64,000 nucleotides of DNA from Burkholderiales bacterium (lineage in GTDB: Bacteria > Pseudomonadota > Gammaproteobacteria > Burkholderiales > Burkholderiaceae_C): contig JACPVA010000074.1 in assembly GCA_016191995.1 (NCBI GenBank), positions 1-64,000 on the forward strand, in the 5' to 3' direction. Below the pieces are notes generated by a model, which saw only the letters and a list, made by a program, of their open reading frames with translations, ran no database searches and was not told where the DNA came from. This document shows positions 46,367 to 55,286 of this stretch, piece by piece; position 1 is the first letter of the stretch, and each line of letters starts with the position of its first letter. The position numbers and the translations under genes are program-made.

Positions 46367-49279
46367 TCACGGCTTGCGCCTGGCGGCCAGGTCGGCCGGC
46401 CGCACCAGTTCGTCGGCGGGGGCTGCCATGCCCGGGTAGCGGCGCAGCGGCGCGAACTGCGGCGAGGTCTGGTGCGGCTCGTCGTCGGCGCACTTGACGA
46501 GGCGAACGCGAACGTCGTACCACGCGGCCTGCCCGGTCACCGGGTCGGCGTTGGAGATCCGCGCGTCGCTGCCGCGCAGCGGCAGCTCCTCGCTGATCAG
46601 GTGGTTGAGCAGGAAGCCGTCGCGCGACTCGTTGGCGTCCGGGGCGAGGTTCCAGGCGCCGGCGGCCTTGCCGATCGCATTCCAGGTCCACACCGTGCCG
46701 GGCTCGACCGCCTGGGTCAGCGCCGCGCGGCAGCGCACGCGGCCCCAGGCCGACTCGACCCAGACCCAGTCGCCGTCGGCGATGCCGGCCGCACGCGCGG
46801 TGGCGGCATTGACGAACAGCGGGTTGGCGCCGTGGATCTGGCGCAGCCAGGCGTTCTGCGAGTCCCACGAGTGGTACATCGCCATCGGCCGCTGCGTGAC
46901 CGCGGCGAGCGGGTAGGCCTGCTTGTCGACGACATGCGACTCGAGCGGCTCGTAGTAGAACGGCAGCGGGTCGCAGTAGCTGCGCACGCGGTCGCGCAGC
47001 CTCGGCGGCGGCTTGCGCGTGATCCCCTTGCCCTCGGCGGCGGTGCGGAATCGCTGCAGCACCTCGGAGTACAGGTGGATCAGGATCGGCTCGGCGTAGC
47101 GCGTGATGCGGCGCGAGCGCGACCACTCGAGGTAGCCCTGGTTCCAGTTGCGCATGTACTGGTAGCTGCGCGGCAGTCGGTGGTGGTAGACGCAGTCGTT
47201 GCGCTCGTACATCTCCCACTGGCGCGGATTCGGCTCGCCGACGAGGAATTTCTCGCCGCCCTTGCCGCGCCAGCCGGACAGGAAGCCGATCCCCGATCCG
47301 GGCTCGGTCTCCCAGTTGACGATGAAATCGGGATAGTCGCGAAACTTGCGCTGGCCCTGCGCGGTGACGAAGGCCGGCAGCTTCAGCCGCGTGCCGAGCT
47401 CGATCAGCACCTCCTGGAACGGCTTGCACTGGCCGGTCGGCGGCAGCACCGGCACGCGCACCGCGTCGACCGGGCCGTCGAACTCCGAGATCGGCCGGTC
47501 CAGCAGCGACATCACGTCGTGCCGCTCGAGGTAGGTGGTGTCGGGCAGCACGAGGTCGGCGAATGCCGTCATCTCGGACTGGAAGGCGTCGACGACGACG
47601 AGGAAGGGGATGCGGTGCTCGCCTTGCTCGTCGCGGTCGTCGAGCATCTGCCGGATCTCGGCCGTATTCATCGTGGAGTTCCACGACATGTTGGCCATGA
47701 AGATCAGCAGCGTGTCGATGCGGTAGGGGTCGCCGCGCCAGGCGTTGGTGATGACGTTGTGCATCAGCCCGTGCACCGCCAGCGGGTACTCCCACGAGAA
47801 GGCCTTGTCGATGCGCACCGGCTCGCCGTCGTCGTCGACGAACAGGTCGTCCGGGTCGGCCGGCCAGCCCAGCGGCATGCCGTCCAGCGGCTGGTTCGGC
47901 CTGACCGCGCGCATGTCGTTCGGCGTGCGCGCGCAGGGCGGGATCGGGCGCGGGAACGGCGCCTTGTGGCGGAACCCGCCCGGGCGGTCGATCGTGCCGA
48001 GCAGCGACATCAGGATCGCCAGCGCGCGAACGGTGTGGAAGCCGTTCGAATGCGCCGCCAGCCCGCGCATCGCGTGGAAGGCCACCGGGTTGCCGCTGAC
48101 GGTATCGTGCTCCTGGCCCCAGGCGTCGGTCCACGCGATCGGCAGCTCGATGCGCTGGTCGCGCGCGGTGATTCCCATCTCGTGCGCCAGGCGGCGGATC
48201 GTCGAGGCCGGGATGCCGGTGACCTGCGCCGCCCACTCCGGCGTGTAGTCCTTCACCCGCTCCTGCAGCAGCTGGAACGCCGGCTTGACCGCGGTGCCGT
48301 CGGCGAGCCGGAACTCGCCGCGCAGGTAGGGGTCGGCCCCGGGCGCGTGGCTGAGCACCGGCCGGTTCGTATGCCGGTCCCACCACAGCTTGTTCTGCGG
48401 GTCGTAGCAGGCCTCCTCCTGCGGCACCTCGGTGCGCACGAACATGCCGAACTCGTCGCTCGCGGCGTCGACGTCGACCAGCTCGCCGCCATTCGTGTAG
48501 CGGACGACGAAGTCGCGGTCGTACAGCCCGCTGGCCAGGATCTCGTGGATCCACGCCAGCAGCAGCGCGCCGTCGGTGCCGGGGCGGATCGGGACCCATT
48601 CGTCGGCCACCGCCGAGTAGCCGGTGCGAACCGGGTTGACCGAGACGAAGCGCCCGCCGTCGCGCTTGAACTTCGAGATCGCGATCTTCAGCGGGTTGCT
48701 GTGGTGGTCCTCGGCGGTGCCGAGCATCACGAACAGCCGGGCGCGGTCGAGGTCCGGGCCGCCGAACTCCCAGAACGATCCGCCGATCGTGTAGATCATC
48801 CCGGCGGCCATGTTGACCGAGCAGAAGCCGCCGTGCGCGGCGTAGTTCGGGGTCCCGAACTGGCGCGCGAACAGCCCGGTGAGCGCCTGCATCTGGTCGC
48901 GCCCGGTAAACAGGGCGAACTTCTTCGGGTCGCTGGCGCGGATCGCGGCCAGCCGCTCGGCCAGCAGCGCGAACGCCTCCTCCCACTCGATCTCGACGAA
49001 GTCGCCGTCGCCGCGCGCCGCCCCCTCGCGGCGCCTGAGCGGCCGCGTCAGCCGCGCCGGCGAGTACTGCTTCATGATCCCCGACGAGCCCTTGGCGCAG
49101 ATCACGCCCTGGTTCAGCGGGTGGTCGGGGTTGCCGTCGATGTAGCGCACGACGCCGTCGCGCAGGTGCACCCGGATGCCGCAGCGGCAGGCGCACATGT
49201 AGCACGTCGTCTTGCGCACATCGTGCGCGGCGTCGGCGTGCGGGTCGGCGAGCGGGTCGTGCAGCGGAGGCGTGGCCAT
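46367..49279 (-). CDS. soeA: Sulfite dehydrogenase molybdopterin subunit SoeA
   Basis: 970 residues, molybdopterin-bis-MGD oxidoreductase of the DMSO reductase family. The N-terminal [4Fe-4S] motif CYMCACRCGIRVHL with the fourth Cys in GVICAKGS is complete. No Tat signal precedes it, so the enzyme faces the cytoplasm, as SoeA does and unlike periplasmic SorA or PsrA. Middle and C-terminal molybdopterin-binding parts (MLGTAEDHHSNP, NMSWNSTMNTAEI, DTTYLERHD) are intact. SoeABC oxidises sulfite to sulfate. The ATG at 49279 is preferred to the track's 49333. The 1112-residue plus-strand frame here is a shadow. Confidence 0.9.
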   Translation of the reverse strand: MATPPLHDPLADPHADAAHDVRKTTCYMCACRCGIRVHLRDGVVRYIDGNPDHPLNQGVICAKGSSGIMKQYSPARLTRPLRRREGAARGDGDFVEIEWEEAFALLAERLAAIRASDPKKFALFTGRDQMQALTGLFARQFGTPNYAAHGGFCSVNMAAGMIYTIGGSFWEFGGPDLDRARLFVMLGTAEDHHSNPLKIAISKFKRDGGRFVSVNPVRTGYSAVADEWVPIRPGTDGALLLAWIHEILASGLYDRDFVVRYTNGGELVDVDAASDEFGMFVRTEVPQEEACYDPQNKLWWDRHTNRPVLSHAPGADPYLRGEFRLADGTAVKPAFQLLQERVKDYTPEWAAQVTGIPASTIRRLAHEMGITARDQRIELPIAWTDAWGQEHDTVSGNPVAFHAMRGLAAHSNGFHTVRALAILMSLLGTIDRPGGFRHKAPFPRPIPPCARTPNDMRAVRPNQPLDGMPLGWPADPDDLFVDDDGEPVRIDKAFSWEYPLAVHGLMHNVITNAWRGDPYRIDTLLIFMANMSWNSTMNTAEIRQMLDDRDEQGEHRIPFLVVVDAFQSEMTAFADLVLPDTTYLERHDVMSLLDRPISEFDGPVDAVRVPVLPPTGQCKPFQEVLIELGTRLKLPAFVTAQGQRKFRDYPDFIVNWETEPGSGIGFLSGWRGKGGEKFLVGEPNPRQWEMYERNDCVYHHRLPRSYQYMRNWNQGYLEWSRSRRITRYAEPILIHLYSEVLQRFRTAAEGKGITRKPPPRLRDRVRSYCDPLPFYYEPLESHVVDKQAYPLAAVTQRPMAMYHSWDSQNAWLRQIHGANPLFVNAATARAAGIADGDWVWVESAWGRVRCRAALTQAVEPGTVWTWNAIGKAAGAWNLAPDANESRDGFLLNHLISEELPLRGSDARISNADPVTGQAAWYDVRVRLVKCADDEPHQTSPQFAPLRRYPGMAAPADELVRPADLAARRKP

Positions 49280-49383
49280 GCGTCGGGGGGCAAAGACGGG
49301 ACGTCCGGGCGCACGCGCACCGCGGTCATCCACCGCGCTGGCCCCGACATTTCATTAGGCGCAAGGGCGACGCTCAGCGTCTA

Positions 49384-49422
49384 TTACCGTGATGGGTAAG
49401 CGCAGGCTACCCACCCGGGTGA
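49384..49422. promoter_or_regulatory. Operator candidate(s) between soeA and the qmo gene group
   Basis: TTACC-N6-GGTAA (49384-49399), with perfect arms, matches the site upstream of tusA. A second weaker site with the same spacing, CTACC-N6-GGTGA (49407-49422), is centred 23 bp away, about two helical turns. They lie in the divergent region between soeA (minus) and the phosphoesterase-qmo genes (plus). Confidence 0.5.
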
Positions 49423-49517
49423 TTACCGGCGGCGCTCGCCCTGTGTTCAAGTCCGACCGGCGCGCGCGCAGGCCCCGGTGGCCCGCGCGCGCGCGGACCG
49501 CGAACAGGCCCGCCGCA

Positions 49518-50024
49518 TTGAAGATCTGCATCGTCTCCGACAGCCACGACCGCGCCGACGCACTCCGTGCGGCGATCGATGCCGCGCGCGCCGACGGCGC
49601 GCAGGCGGTCGTGCATTGCGGCGACGTGATCGGGCCCAACACGCTGCGACCGCTGCTCGGCGCCGGCGTGACGCTGCACGTCGTGCACGGCAACAACCTC
49701 GGCGACTGCACCGCGCTGGCGCGGCTGGCGGCCGGATCGGGCGGCGCGCTCGTCTACCACGGCGGCGATGCCGATTTCGTCCTCGGCGGCAAGCGCATCT
49801 ACGTCACCCATTTTCCGCACCAGGCGCGCGGCATGGCCTGCACCGGGGACTACGACCTGGTGTGCTGCGGTCATACGCACGAGGCGAGCGTGCAGCGGCA
49901 GCTCAATATCGAAGGAGGCCATACATGGCTGGTCAACCCGGGCACGGTCGCCGGGCTCGGCGCGCCCGCGTGCTGGGTGCTGGGCGACCTGGAGCGGATG
50001 CAGTTCGAGCTGCGCGCGGCATGA
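49518..50024 (+). CDS. YfcE/MJ0936-type metallophosphoesterase
   Basis: 168 residues. The metal-binding motifs of calcineurin-like phosphoesterases are all present: IVSDSHDRAD, VHCGDVIGP, VVHGNNLGD, VTHFPH and CCGHTHEA. It would hydrolyse phosphodiesters. The start is probably the TTG at 49518, where the family sequence LKICIVSDSH begins; the upstream residues in the track are basic and unlike the family. It precedes qmoA by 16 bases, so it heads that gene group, for no obvious biochemical reason. Confidence 0.82.
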   Translation: MKICIVSDSHDRADALRAAIDAARADGAQAVVHCGDVIGPNTLRPLLGAGVTLHVVHGNNLGDCTALARLAAGSGGALVYHGGDADFVLGGKRIYVTHFPHQARGMACTGDYDLVCCGHTHEASVQRQLNIEGGHTWLVNPGTVAGLGAPACWVLGDLERMQFELRAA

Positions 50025-50040
50025 GCGCAGGAGGCAGGCC

Positions 50041-51336
50041 ATGAACGCGCAGGCCACCCCCACGGCGCAGACGCTGCTCGTCGTCGGCGGCGGCATCGCC
50101 GGCATGACAGCGGCGCTGGAGGCCGCCGAGGCCGGGCGCGAGGTCGTCCTCGTCGAGCGCTCGCCGACGCTGGGCGGGCGCACCGCGCGGCTGTGGCGCT
50201 ACTTCCCGAAGATGTGCCACCCGACCTGCGGGCTGGAGATCAACCTGCGCCGACTGCGCGCGAACCGGCGCGTGCGCGTGCTGACGATGACCGAGCTGAC
50301 GGCGGTGCGCGGCAGCGCCGGCGCCTACGAGGTCACGCTGCTGCAGCACCCGCGCTACGTCGACGAGCGCTGCACCGGCTGCGGCGACTGCGCGCGCGCG
50401 GTGCAGACCCGGATCCCGAACCCGCACGACTACGGCCTGAGCCAGATCCCGGCGGCCTACCTGCCGCACGGGCTCGCCTACCCGCCGCGCTATGTGATCG
50501 ACCCGTCCATCGTCGGCACCGAGGACGGCGAGCGCGCGCGCGCGGCCTGCAAGGTCGGCGCGGTCGACCTGACGATGCAGCCGCAGACGCTGACGCTGAG
50601 CGTCGGCGCCGTCGTCTGGGCCACCGGCTGGAAGCCCTACGACGCCGCGCGCATCCAGCCCTACGGCTACGGGCGCATCCCGAACGTCGTCACCAGCGTC
50701 GAGTTCGAGCGCCTGGCGGACCCGGCCGGCCCGACCGGCGGGCGGCTGCTGCGGCCGTCGGATGGCCAGCCGGCGAAGAATATCGCCTTCATCCAGTGCG
50801 CCGGCTCGCGCGACGAAAACCACCTGCGCCACTGCTCGCGCATCTGCTGCATGGCGACACTCAAGCAGACGCGCTACGTCGCCGAGGCCTACCCCGAAGG
50901 CGACGCGAAGAGCACCGTCTACTACATCGACATCCGCGCGATCGACCGCCTGGAGGACTTCAACGCGATGGTGCACGCGGATCCGAACGTGCGCTTCGTC
51001 AAGTCCAAGGTCGCTCGCATCGCGCCCGACGCCGCGACCGGCAACCCGGTGCTGCACGGCGTCGATACCGAGGGCTACCACCGCTACGCCAACGCGCACG
51101 ACCTGGTCGTGCTCGCGGTGGGCATGCAGCCCGAGACCGACGGCATCGAGCTGCCCGACGACATCGTCCGCGACGGCAGCGGTTTTATCGAGGGCTGCAC
51201 GAGTGGCGGCCAGTTCGCGGCCGGCGCCGCCGCCGGCCCGCTGGACGTCAACCGCGCGGTGCAGAGCGCCACCGCGGCGGCGCTGCGCGGCATCCAGGTG
51301 CTGCACCGCGCCGCGGGCACGGAGGTCGAGCGATGA
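50041..51336 (+). CDS. qmoA: Quinone-interacting oxidoreductase subunit QmoA (HdrA-like flavoprotein)
   Basis: 431 residues, usual QmoA length. FAD binding: VVGGGIAGMTAALEAAEAG and later TGWKPYD. QmoA-type signatures: FPKMCHPTCGLEI, GGRLLRPSDG, QCAGSRDENHL and RICCMATLKQ. The iron-sulfur part reads CTGCGDCARAVQ: three Cys of a ferredoxin motif are present but the usual fourth Cys-Pro is replaced. QmoAB exchanges electrons with AprBA. An AGGAGG site precedes the ATG. Its stop overlaps qmoB (ATGA). Confidence 0.9.
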   Translation: MNAQATPTAQTLLVVGGGIAGMTAALEAAEAGREVVLVERSPTLGGRTARLWRYFPKMCHPTCGLEINLRRLRANRRVRVLTMTELTAVRGSAGAYEVTLLQHPRYVDERCTGCGDCARAVQTRIPNPHDYGLSQIPAAYLPHGLAYPPRYVIDPSIVGTEDGERARAACKVGAVDLTMQPQTLTLSVGAVVWATGWKPYDAARIQPYGYGRIPNVVTSVEFERLADPAGPTGGRLLRPSDGQPAKNIAFIQCAGSRDENHLRHCSRICCMATLKQTRYVAEAYPEGDAKSTVYYIDIRAIDRLEDFNAMVHADPNVRFVKSKVARIAPDAATGNPVLHGVDTEGYHRYANAHDLVVLAVGMQPETDGIELPDDIVRDGSGFIEGCTSGGQFAAGAAAGPLDVNRAVQSATAAALRGIQVLHRAAGTEVER

Positions 51337-53582
51337 CGGCGATGAAGACGGCCGCCTACGTCTGCACCGGCTGCGGGCTGGGCGAGGCGCTGGACGCCAG
51401 CCAGCTCGCCAAGGTCGCCAAGCGCGAGGGCAAGATGGCGATCGTGCGCGAGCACCCCTTCCTGTGCAGCGAGGAGGGGGTGGCGACGATCCGCAAGGAC
51501 CTCGCCGAGGAGGAGGTCACGCATGTGATGCTGGCCGCGTGCTCGAGGCGCATGAAGGCCGAGGCCTTCCACTTCCCCGAGGCGGCGATGGCGCGCGCCA
51601 ACCTGCGCGAGGGCGTGCTGTGGGCGGTGGCGCCGGGCGAGGCGCACGACGAGGTGCGCCAGGAGATGGCCGACGACTACGTCCGCATGGCCTGCGCCGA
51701 GCTGAAGAAGCTCAAGATCCCGGCCGGCAACCCGAACGCCGAGAGCGCGCGGCGCGTGCTCGTCGTCGGTGGCGGCGTCAGCGGCATGACGGCGGCCCTC
51801 GGCGCGGCCGACGCCGGCATCGATGTGCTGCTCGTCGAGCGCGGGCCCGAGCTCGGCGGCTGGGCGGCGCGGCTGTGGCGGCGTGCGCCGTCGCACGAGC
51901 CCTACGACAAGCCGCAGCCGACCGGCGTGGCCGAGCTCGCCGCGCGCGTTCGCGCGCACCCGCGCATCGCGCTCGCGCTGTCGACCAAGGTCGCGCGCAC
52001 CGACGGCGCGCCGGGGCGCTTCCGCGTCACGCTGGCGGCGGCCGACGGCACGACGCGCGAGGAGACCGCGGGCGCGATCGTCCAGGCCAGCGGCTTCGAG
52101 ACCTACGACATCGGCAAGCTGCCCGAGCTCGGCGGCGGCAGCGTGCCGCACGTGGTCGACCAGGCGGGGCTGGAGGCGCTGGCGCGCCAGGCCGACGGCG
52201 GGACCATCGTTCGCGCCGACGGCAAGCCGGTGCGCAGCGTGGCCTTCGTCCAGTGCGCGGGCCAGCGCGATCCGACCGGCAGGCACCTGCCCTACTGCTC
52301 GGGCCACTGCTGCGCGACCAGCATCAAGCAGGCGCTGTACTTCAGGCTCGCCGACGCCGGCATCGACACCGTCGTGCTGTATACCGACCTGCGCGTGCCG
52401 GGCATGGGCGAGGACCTGTACCGCGGCGCGCAGGAGCGCGGCGTGACCTTCACCAAGGCGGTGGTCCGCGGCGTCGAGGCCGCAGGTGACGGCGCGCGCG
52501 TCAGCTTCCGCGACCTGATCCTGGACCAGGATGCGAGCCTGGACGCCGACCTCGTCGTGCTGGCCACCGGGCAGGTCGCCAACGCCGGCGTCGACCTCGA
52601 TACCTGGACCGCGACCGTCACCGCCGCCGAGTCCGGCTCGGCCGAGGCGGCGGAGAAGAAGGTCGAGCTGCAGAAGCAGTCCGTGCTCAACCTGAGCTAC
52701 CGCCAGGGGCCGGACCTGCCGCAGCTGCGGCATGGCTTCGCCGACTCGCACTTCATCTGCTTCCCGTACGAGACGCGGCGCACCGGCATCTACGCCGCCG
52801 GCCCGACGCGCCGGCCGATGGATATCGCGCAGGCGATGGAGGACGCCGCCGGGGCGGCGATGAAGGCGATCCAGGCGATCGAGAACGCCGCCGTCGGCCG
52901 CGCCGCGCACCCGCGCAGCGGCGACCTGAGCTACCCGATCGTGCGCCTGGAGGGCTGCACGCAGTGCAAGCGCTGCACGGTCGAATGCCCGTTCGGCGCC
53001 ATCGACGAGGACGAGCGGCGCTACCCGGTCTTCAACGAGAGCCGTTGCCGCCGCTGCGGCACCTGCATGGGCGCCTGCCCGGTGCGCGTGATCTCGTTCG
53101 AGAACTACTCGGTCGACAGCGTCGGGGCGCAGATCAAGGCGGTCGACATGCCCGACGAGTTCAGCGAGAAGCCGCGCATCCTGCTGCTGGCGTGCGAGAA
53201 CGACGCCTATCCGGCGCTGGACATGGCGGGGCTGCAGCGGCGCAGCTACTCGGCCTTCGTGCGCGTGATCCCGGTGCGCTGCCTCGGCTCGGTCAATACG
53301 ATCTGGATCACCGACGCGCTCAACGGCGGCTGGGACGGCGTGATGATGCTGGGCTGCAAGAAGGGCGACGACTACCAGTGCCACTTCGTCCGCGGCTCGG
53401 AGATGGCGCACTACCGCATGAGCAAGGTCGACGACACGCTCAAGCAGCTGGGGCTGGAGACCGAGCGCGTCGTCAGCCACGAGGTCGCGATCACCGACAT
53501 CGAGCGGCTGCCGCAGCTGATCGACGACTACGCTGCCAAGATCGCCGAGATCGGCATGAGCCCGCTGAAGGGCTTCGCGTGA
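51333..53582 (+). CDS. qmoB: Quinone-interacting oxidoreductase subunit QmoB
   Basis: 749 residues. Order of parts: an N-terminal Cys domain (YVCTGCGLGEAL, HPFLCSEEG), an HdrA-like FAD domain from ~145 (VVGGGVSGMTAALGAADAG), two [4Fe-4S] motifs around 545-590 (CTQCKRCTVECPFGA and CRRCGTCMGACPVRV), and a C-terminal MvhD/F420-hydrogenase-delta domain (LLACENDAYPALD, GCKKGDDYQCHFVRG). This matches QmoB. It may bifurcate or relay electrons between Apr and the Hdr subunits. Starts inside the qmoA stop codon. Confidence 0.92.
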   Translation: MTAMKTAAYVCTGCGLGEALDASQLAKVAKREGKMAIVREHPFLCSEEGVATIRKDLAEEEVTHVMLAACSRRMKAEAFHFPEAAMARANLREGVLWAVAPGEAHDEVRQEMADDYVRMACAELKKLKIPAGNPNAESARRVLVVGGGVSGMTAALGAADAGIDVLLVERGPELGGWAARLWRRAPSHEPYDKPQPTGVAELAARVRAHPRIALALSTKVARTDGAPGRFRVTLAAADGTTREETAGAIVQASGFETYDIGKLPELGGGSVPHVVDQAGLEALARQADGGTIVRADGKPVRSVAFVQCAGQRDPTGRHLPYCSGHCCATSIKQALYFRLADAGIDTVVLYTDLRVPGMGEDLYRGAQERGVTFTKAVVRGVEAAGDGARVSFRDLILDQDASLDADLVVLATGQVANAGVDLDTWTATVTAAESGSAEAAEKKVELQKQSVLNLSYRQGPDLPQLRHGFADSHFICFPYETRRTGIYAAGPTRRPMDIAQAMEDAAGAAMKAIQAIENAAVGRAAHPRSGDLSYPIVRLEGCTQCKRCTVECPFGAIDEDERRYPVFNESRCRRCGTCMGACPVRVISFENYSVDSVGAQIKAVDMPDEFSEKPRILLLACENDAYPALDMAGLQRRSYSAFVRVIPVRCLGSVNTIWITDALNGGWDGVMMLGCKKGDDYQCHFVRGSEMAHYRMSKVDDTLKQLGLETERVVSHEVAITDIERLPQLIDDYAAKIAEIGMSPLKGFA

Positions 53583-53604
53583 GGCCGGGCCCGAGGACGA
53601 TGCG

Positions 53605-54225
53605 ATGACGACCGCCCACGACACCGCCAGCCGCCCCTACCACGTCGACTTCCTGCGCGAGGTCGAGCGCGAGGTCGAGGGCGGCGAGATGGTCAAGATG
53701 TGCATGCAGTGCGGCGTATGCGCCGGCTCGTGCCCGTTCGGCCCGCACTGGCAGCACTCGCCGCAGAAGATCTTCATGATGATCCGTGCCGGCCAGCGCC
53801 AGGAGGTGCTGACGTCGGACGCGATGTGGATGTGCACGAGCTGCTACAACTGCGTCGTGCGCTGCCCGCGCAAGCTGCCGATCACGACCATCATGCACGG
53901 GCTGGCGGCGCACTCGCACAAGCTCGGGCTGGCGCCGAAGATGCAGCCCACGCGCGACTTCTCGCTGCGCTTCTTCGACAACTTCAGGCGCGCCGGGCGT
54001 GTCAACGAGCTCAAGCTGACGCTCGGGCTGTATTTCAAGGACGGCTTCGTCGCCGGGCTGAAGAATGCGTGGACGATGCGCCACGTCGGCCTCGGGCTGC
54101 TCAAGGCCGGGCGGCTGAACCCGCTGGAGATGCTCGGCGGCCACAAGGTCAAGGACCAGCGCGGGCTGGCGGCGATGCTGGCCAAGGTGCAGGAGATCGA
54201 GCAGCGCGAGCGCGCGAGCGGCTGA
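53605..54225 (+). CDS. hdrC: HdrC-like iron-sulfur subunit
   Basis: 206 residues. Two [4Fe-4S] motifs, CMQCGVCAGSCPFG and CTSCYNCVVRCPRK, match heterodisulfide reductase subunit C and the soluble part of QmoC. There are no membrane helices and no heme-binding cytochrome b part, so this is HdrC rather than full QmoC. It begins 22 bases after qmoB. It would connect QmoAB to HdrB. Confidence 0.88.
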   Translation: MTTAHDTASRPYHVDFLREVEREVEGGEMVKMCMQCGVCAGSCPFGPHWQHSPQKIFMMIRAGQRQEVLTSDAMWMCTSCYNCVVRCPRKLPITTIMHGLAAHSHKLGLAPKMQPTRDFSLRFFDNFRRAGRVNELKLTLGLYFKDGFVAGLKNAWTMRHVGLGLLKAGRLNPLEMLGGHKVKDQRGLAAMLAKVQEIEQRERASG

Positions 54226-54296
54226 ACCCCTAATCCCCGCCGCGCGCGGCGGGCGGCGGTCGACGGCCGCGCCCTTCGCAAGCGACACCTTGCGCA

Positions 54297-54315
54297 GCGC
54301 CGCACCCTGCGGCGC
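54297..54315 (+). promoter_or_regulatory. Stem-loop in the hdrC-hdrB intergenic region
   Basis: GCGCCGCA-CCC-TGCGGCGC, a perfect 8-bp stem ending 32 bases before the hdrB ATG. A second GC palindrome (CCCGCCGC/GCGGCGGG) lies at 54236-54253. They may stabilise or attenuate mRNA between the two genes. Confidence 0.45.
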
Positions 54316-54347
54316 ACGCACAGGCCAATCCGATAGAGGCTACCCCG

Positions 54348-55247
54348 ATGGCGAAGAAGCAGTATGCGTTCTACCCCGGTTGCTCGTCGCAGCTCAAGGC
54401 GTCGGCGTCGAACTACCTGACGTCGACGAACGCGATGTGCAAGACGCTGGATATCCAGCTCACCGAGATCCCCGACTGGAACTGCTGCGGGGCGTCGATC
54501 AGCTATACCGGCGCCGGCGAGCTGACGCGGCATGTGCTGAACGCGCGCAACTTCGCGCTCGCCGAGAAGCACCTGCCCGGGCAGAGCGTGGTCGCGACCT
54601 GCGCCGCGTGCTGGCTCAACGCGCGCGAGAGCAAGGAGAAGCTCGACGTCGACCACGACTTCATGGCCAAGGCCAACGAGGCGCTGAAGGAGGCCGGGCT
54701 GCAGTACCAGGGCAAGGCGCCGGTCAAGCACATGGTCGAGGTGCTGATCGAGGACTTCGGCTACGAGGCGCTCGCCAAGCCGGTGGTCAAGCCGCTGGAA
54801 GGGATCAAGTTCGCCGGCTATGTCGGCTGCCAGACGAATCGGCCGTTCGGCATCGCTGGCGAGTCGTTCGAGAACCCGGTGTACCTCGACAAGCTGGTCG
54901 AGACCGTCGGTGCCGAGCCGATCCCCGAGTACGAGCAGAAGGTCACCTGCTGCGGCGGCGCGCTGGCGTTCTCCGAGCCCGACAAGAGCCAGAAGCAGAT
55001 CCGCGACATCGTCGAGGCCGCGTACGACCACGGCGCCGACATGATCGTCACGCCCTGCCCGCTGTGCCAGGCCAACGTCGAGGTCTACCAGTCCGAGATC
55101 AACCGCAAGCAGGGAACCAGGCTGGCGATGCCGGTGACCTATTACAGCCAGCTGATGACTGTGGCCTACGGCGGCAGTGCCAAGGAGGCGGGGCTGGACG
55201 GGCACCTGATCCAGCCGACCAAGCTGCAGGCGCTGGCCGGGCGTTGA
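54348..55247 (+). CDS. hdrB: HdrB-like disulfide reductase subunit
   Basis: 299 residues with two complete CCG domains: YPGCSSQL ... NCCGAS ... TCAACWLN, and YVGCQTN ... TCCGGAL ... PCPLCQ. In heterodisulfide reductase these cysteines bind two noncubane [4Fe-4S] clusters that act on disulfides. It replaces the membrane QmoC here, as in Gram-positive sulfate reducers. Separated from hdrC by 122 bases with hairpins but in the same direction. Confidence 0.92.
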   Translation: MAKKQYAFYPGCSSQLKASASNYLTSTNAMCKTLDIQLTEIPDWNCCGASISYTGAGELTRHVLNARNFALAEKHLPGQSVVATCAACWLNARESKEKLDVDHDFMAKANEALKEAGLQYQGKAPVKHMVEVLIEDFGYEALAKPVVKPLEGIKFAGYVGCQTNRPFGIAGESFENPVYLDKLVETVGAEPIPEYEQKVTCCGGALAFSEPDKSQKQIRDIVEAAYDHGADMIVTPCPLCQANVEVYQSEINRKQGTRLAMPVTYYSQLMTVAYGGSAKEAGLDGHLIQPTKLQALAGR

Positions 55248-55286
55248 GCGCGGGGCCGCGTCGCGGGCCCGGGCCCGGCAACAGGC

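Noticed and set aside
46367-49279. SoeA read as polysulfide or thiosulfate reductase PsrA/PhsA
   Set aside because: Those are exported by Tat; no signal peptide is present here, and the gene context is oxidative sulfur metabolism.
46061-49399. 1112-aa plus-strand ORF opposite soeA and soeB
   Set aside because: Shadow; the minus frames carry all cofactor motifs.
53605-54225. HdrC-like gene read as full QmoC
   Set aside because: No cytochrome b membrane part follows; the next gene is a complete HdrB.
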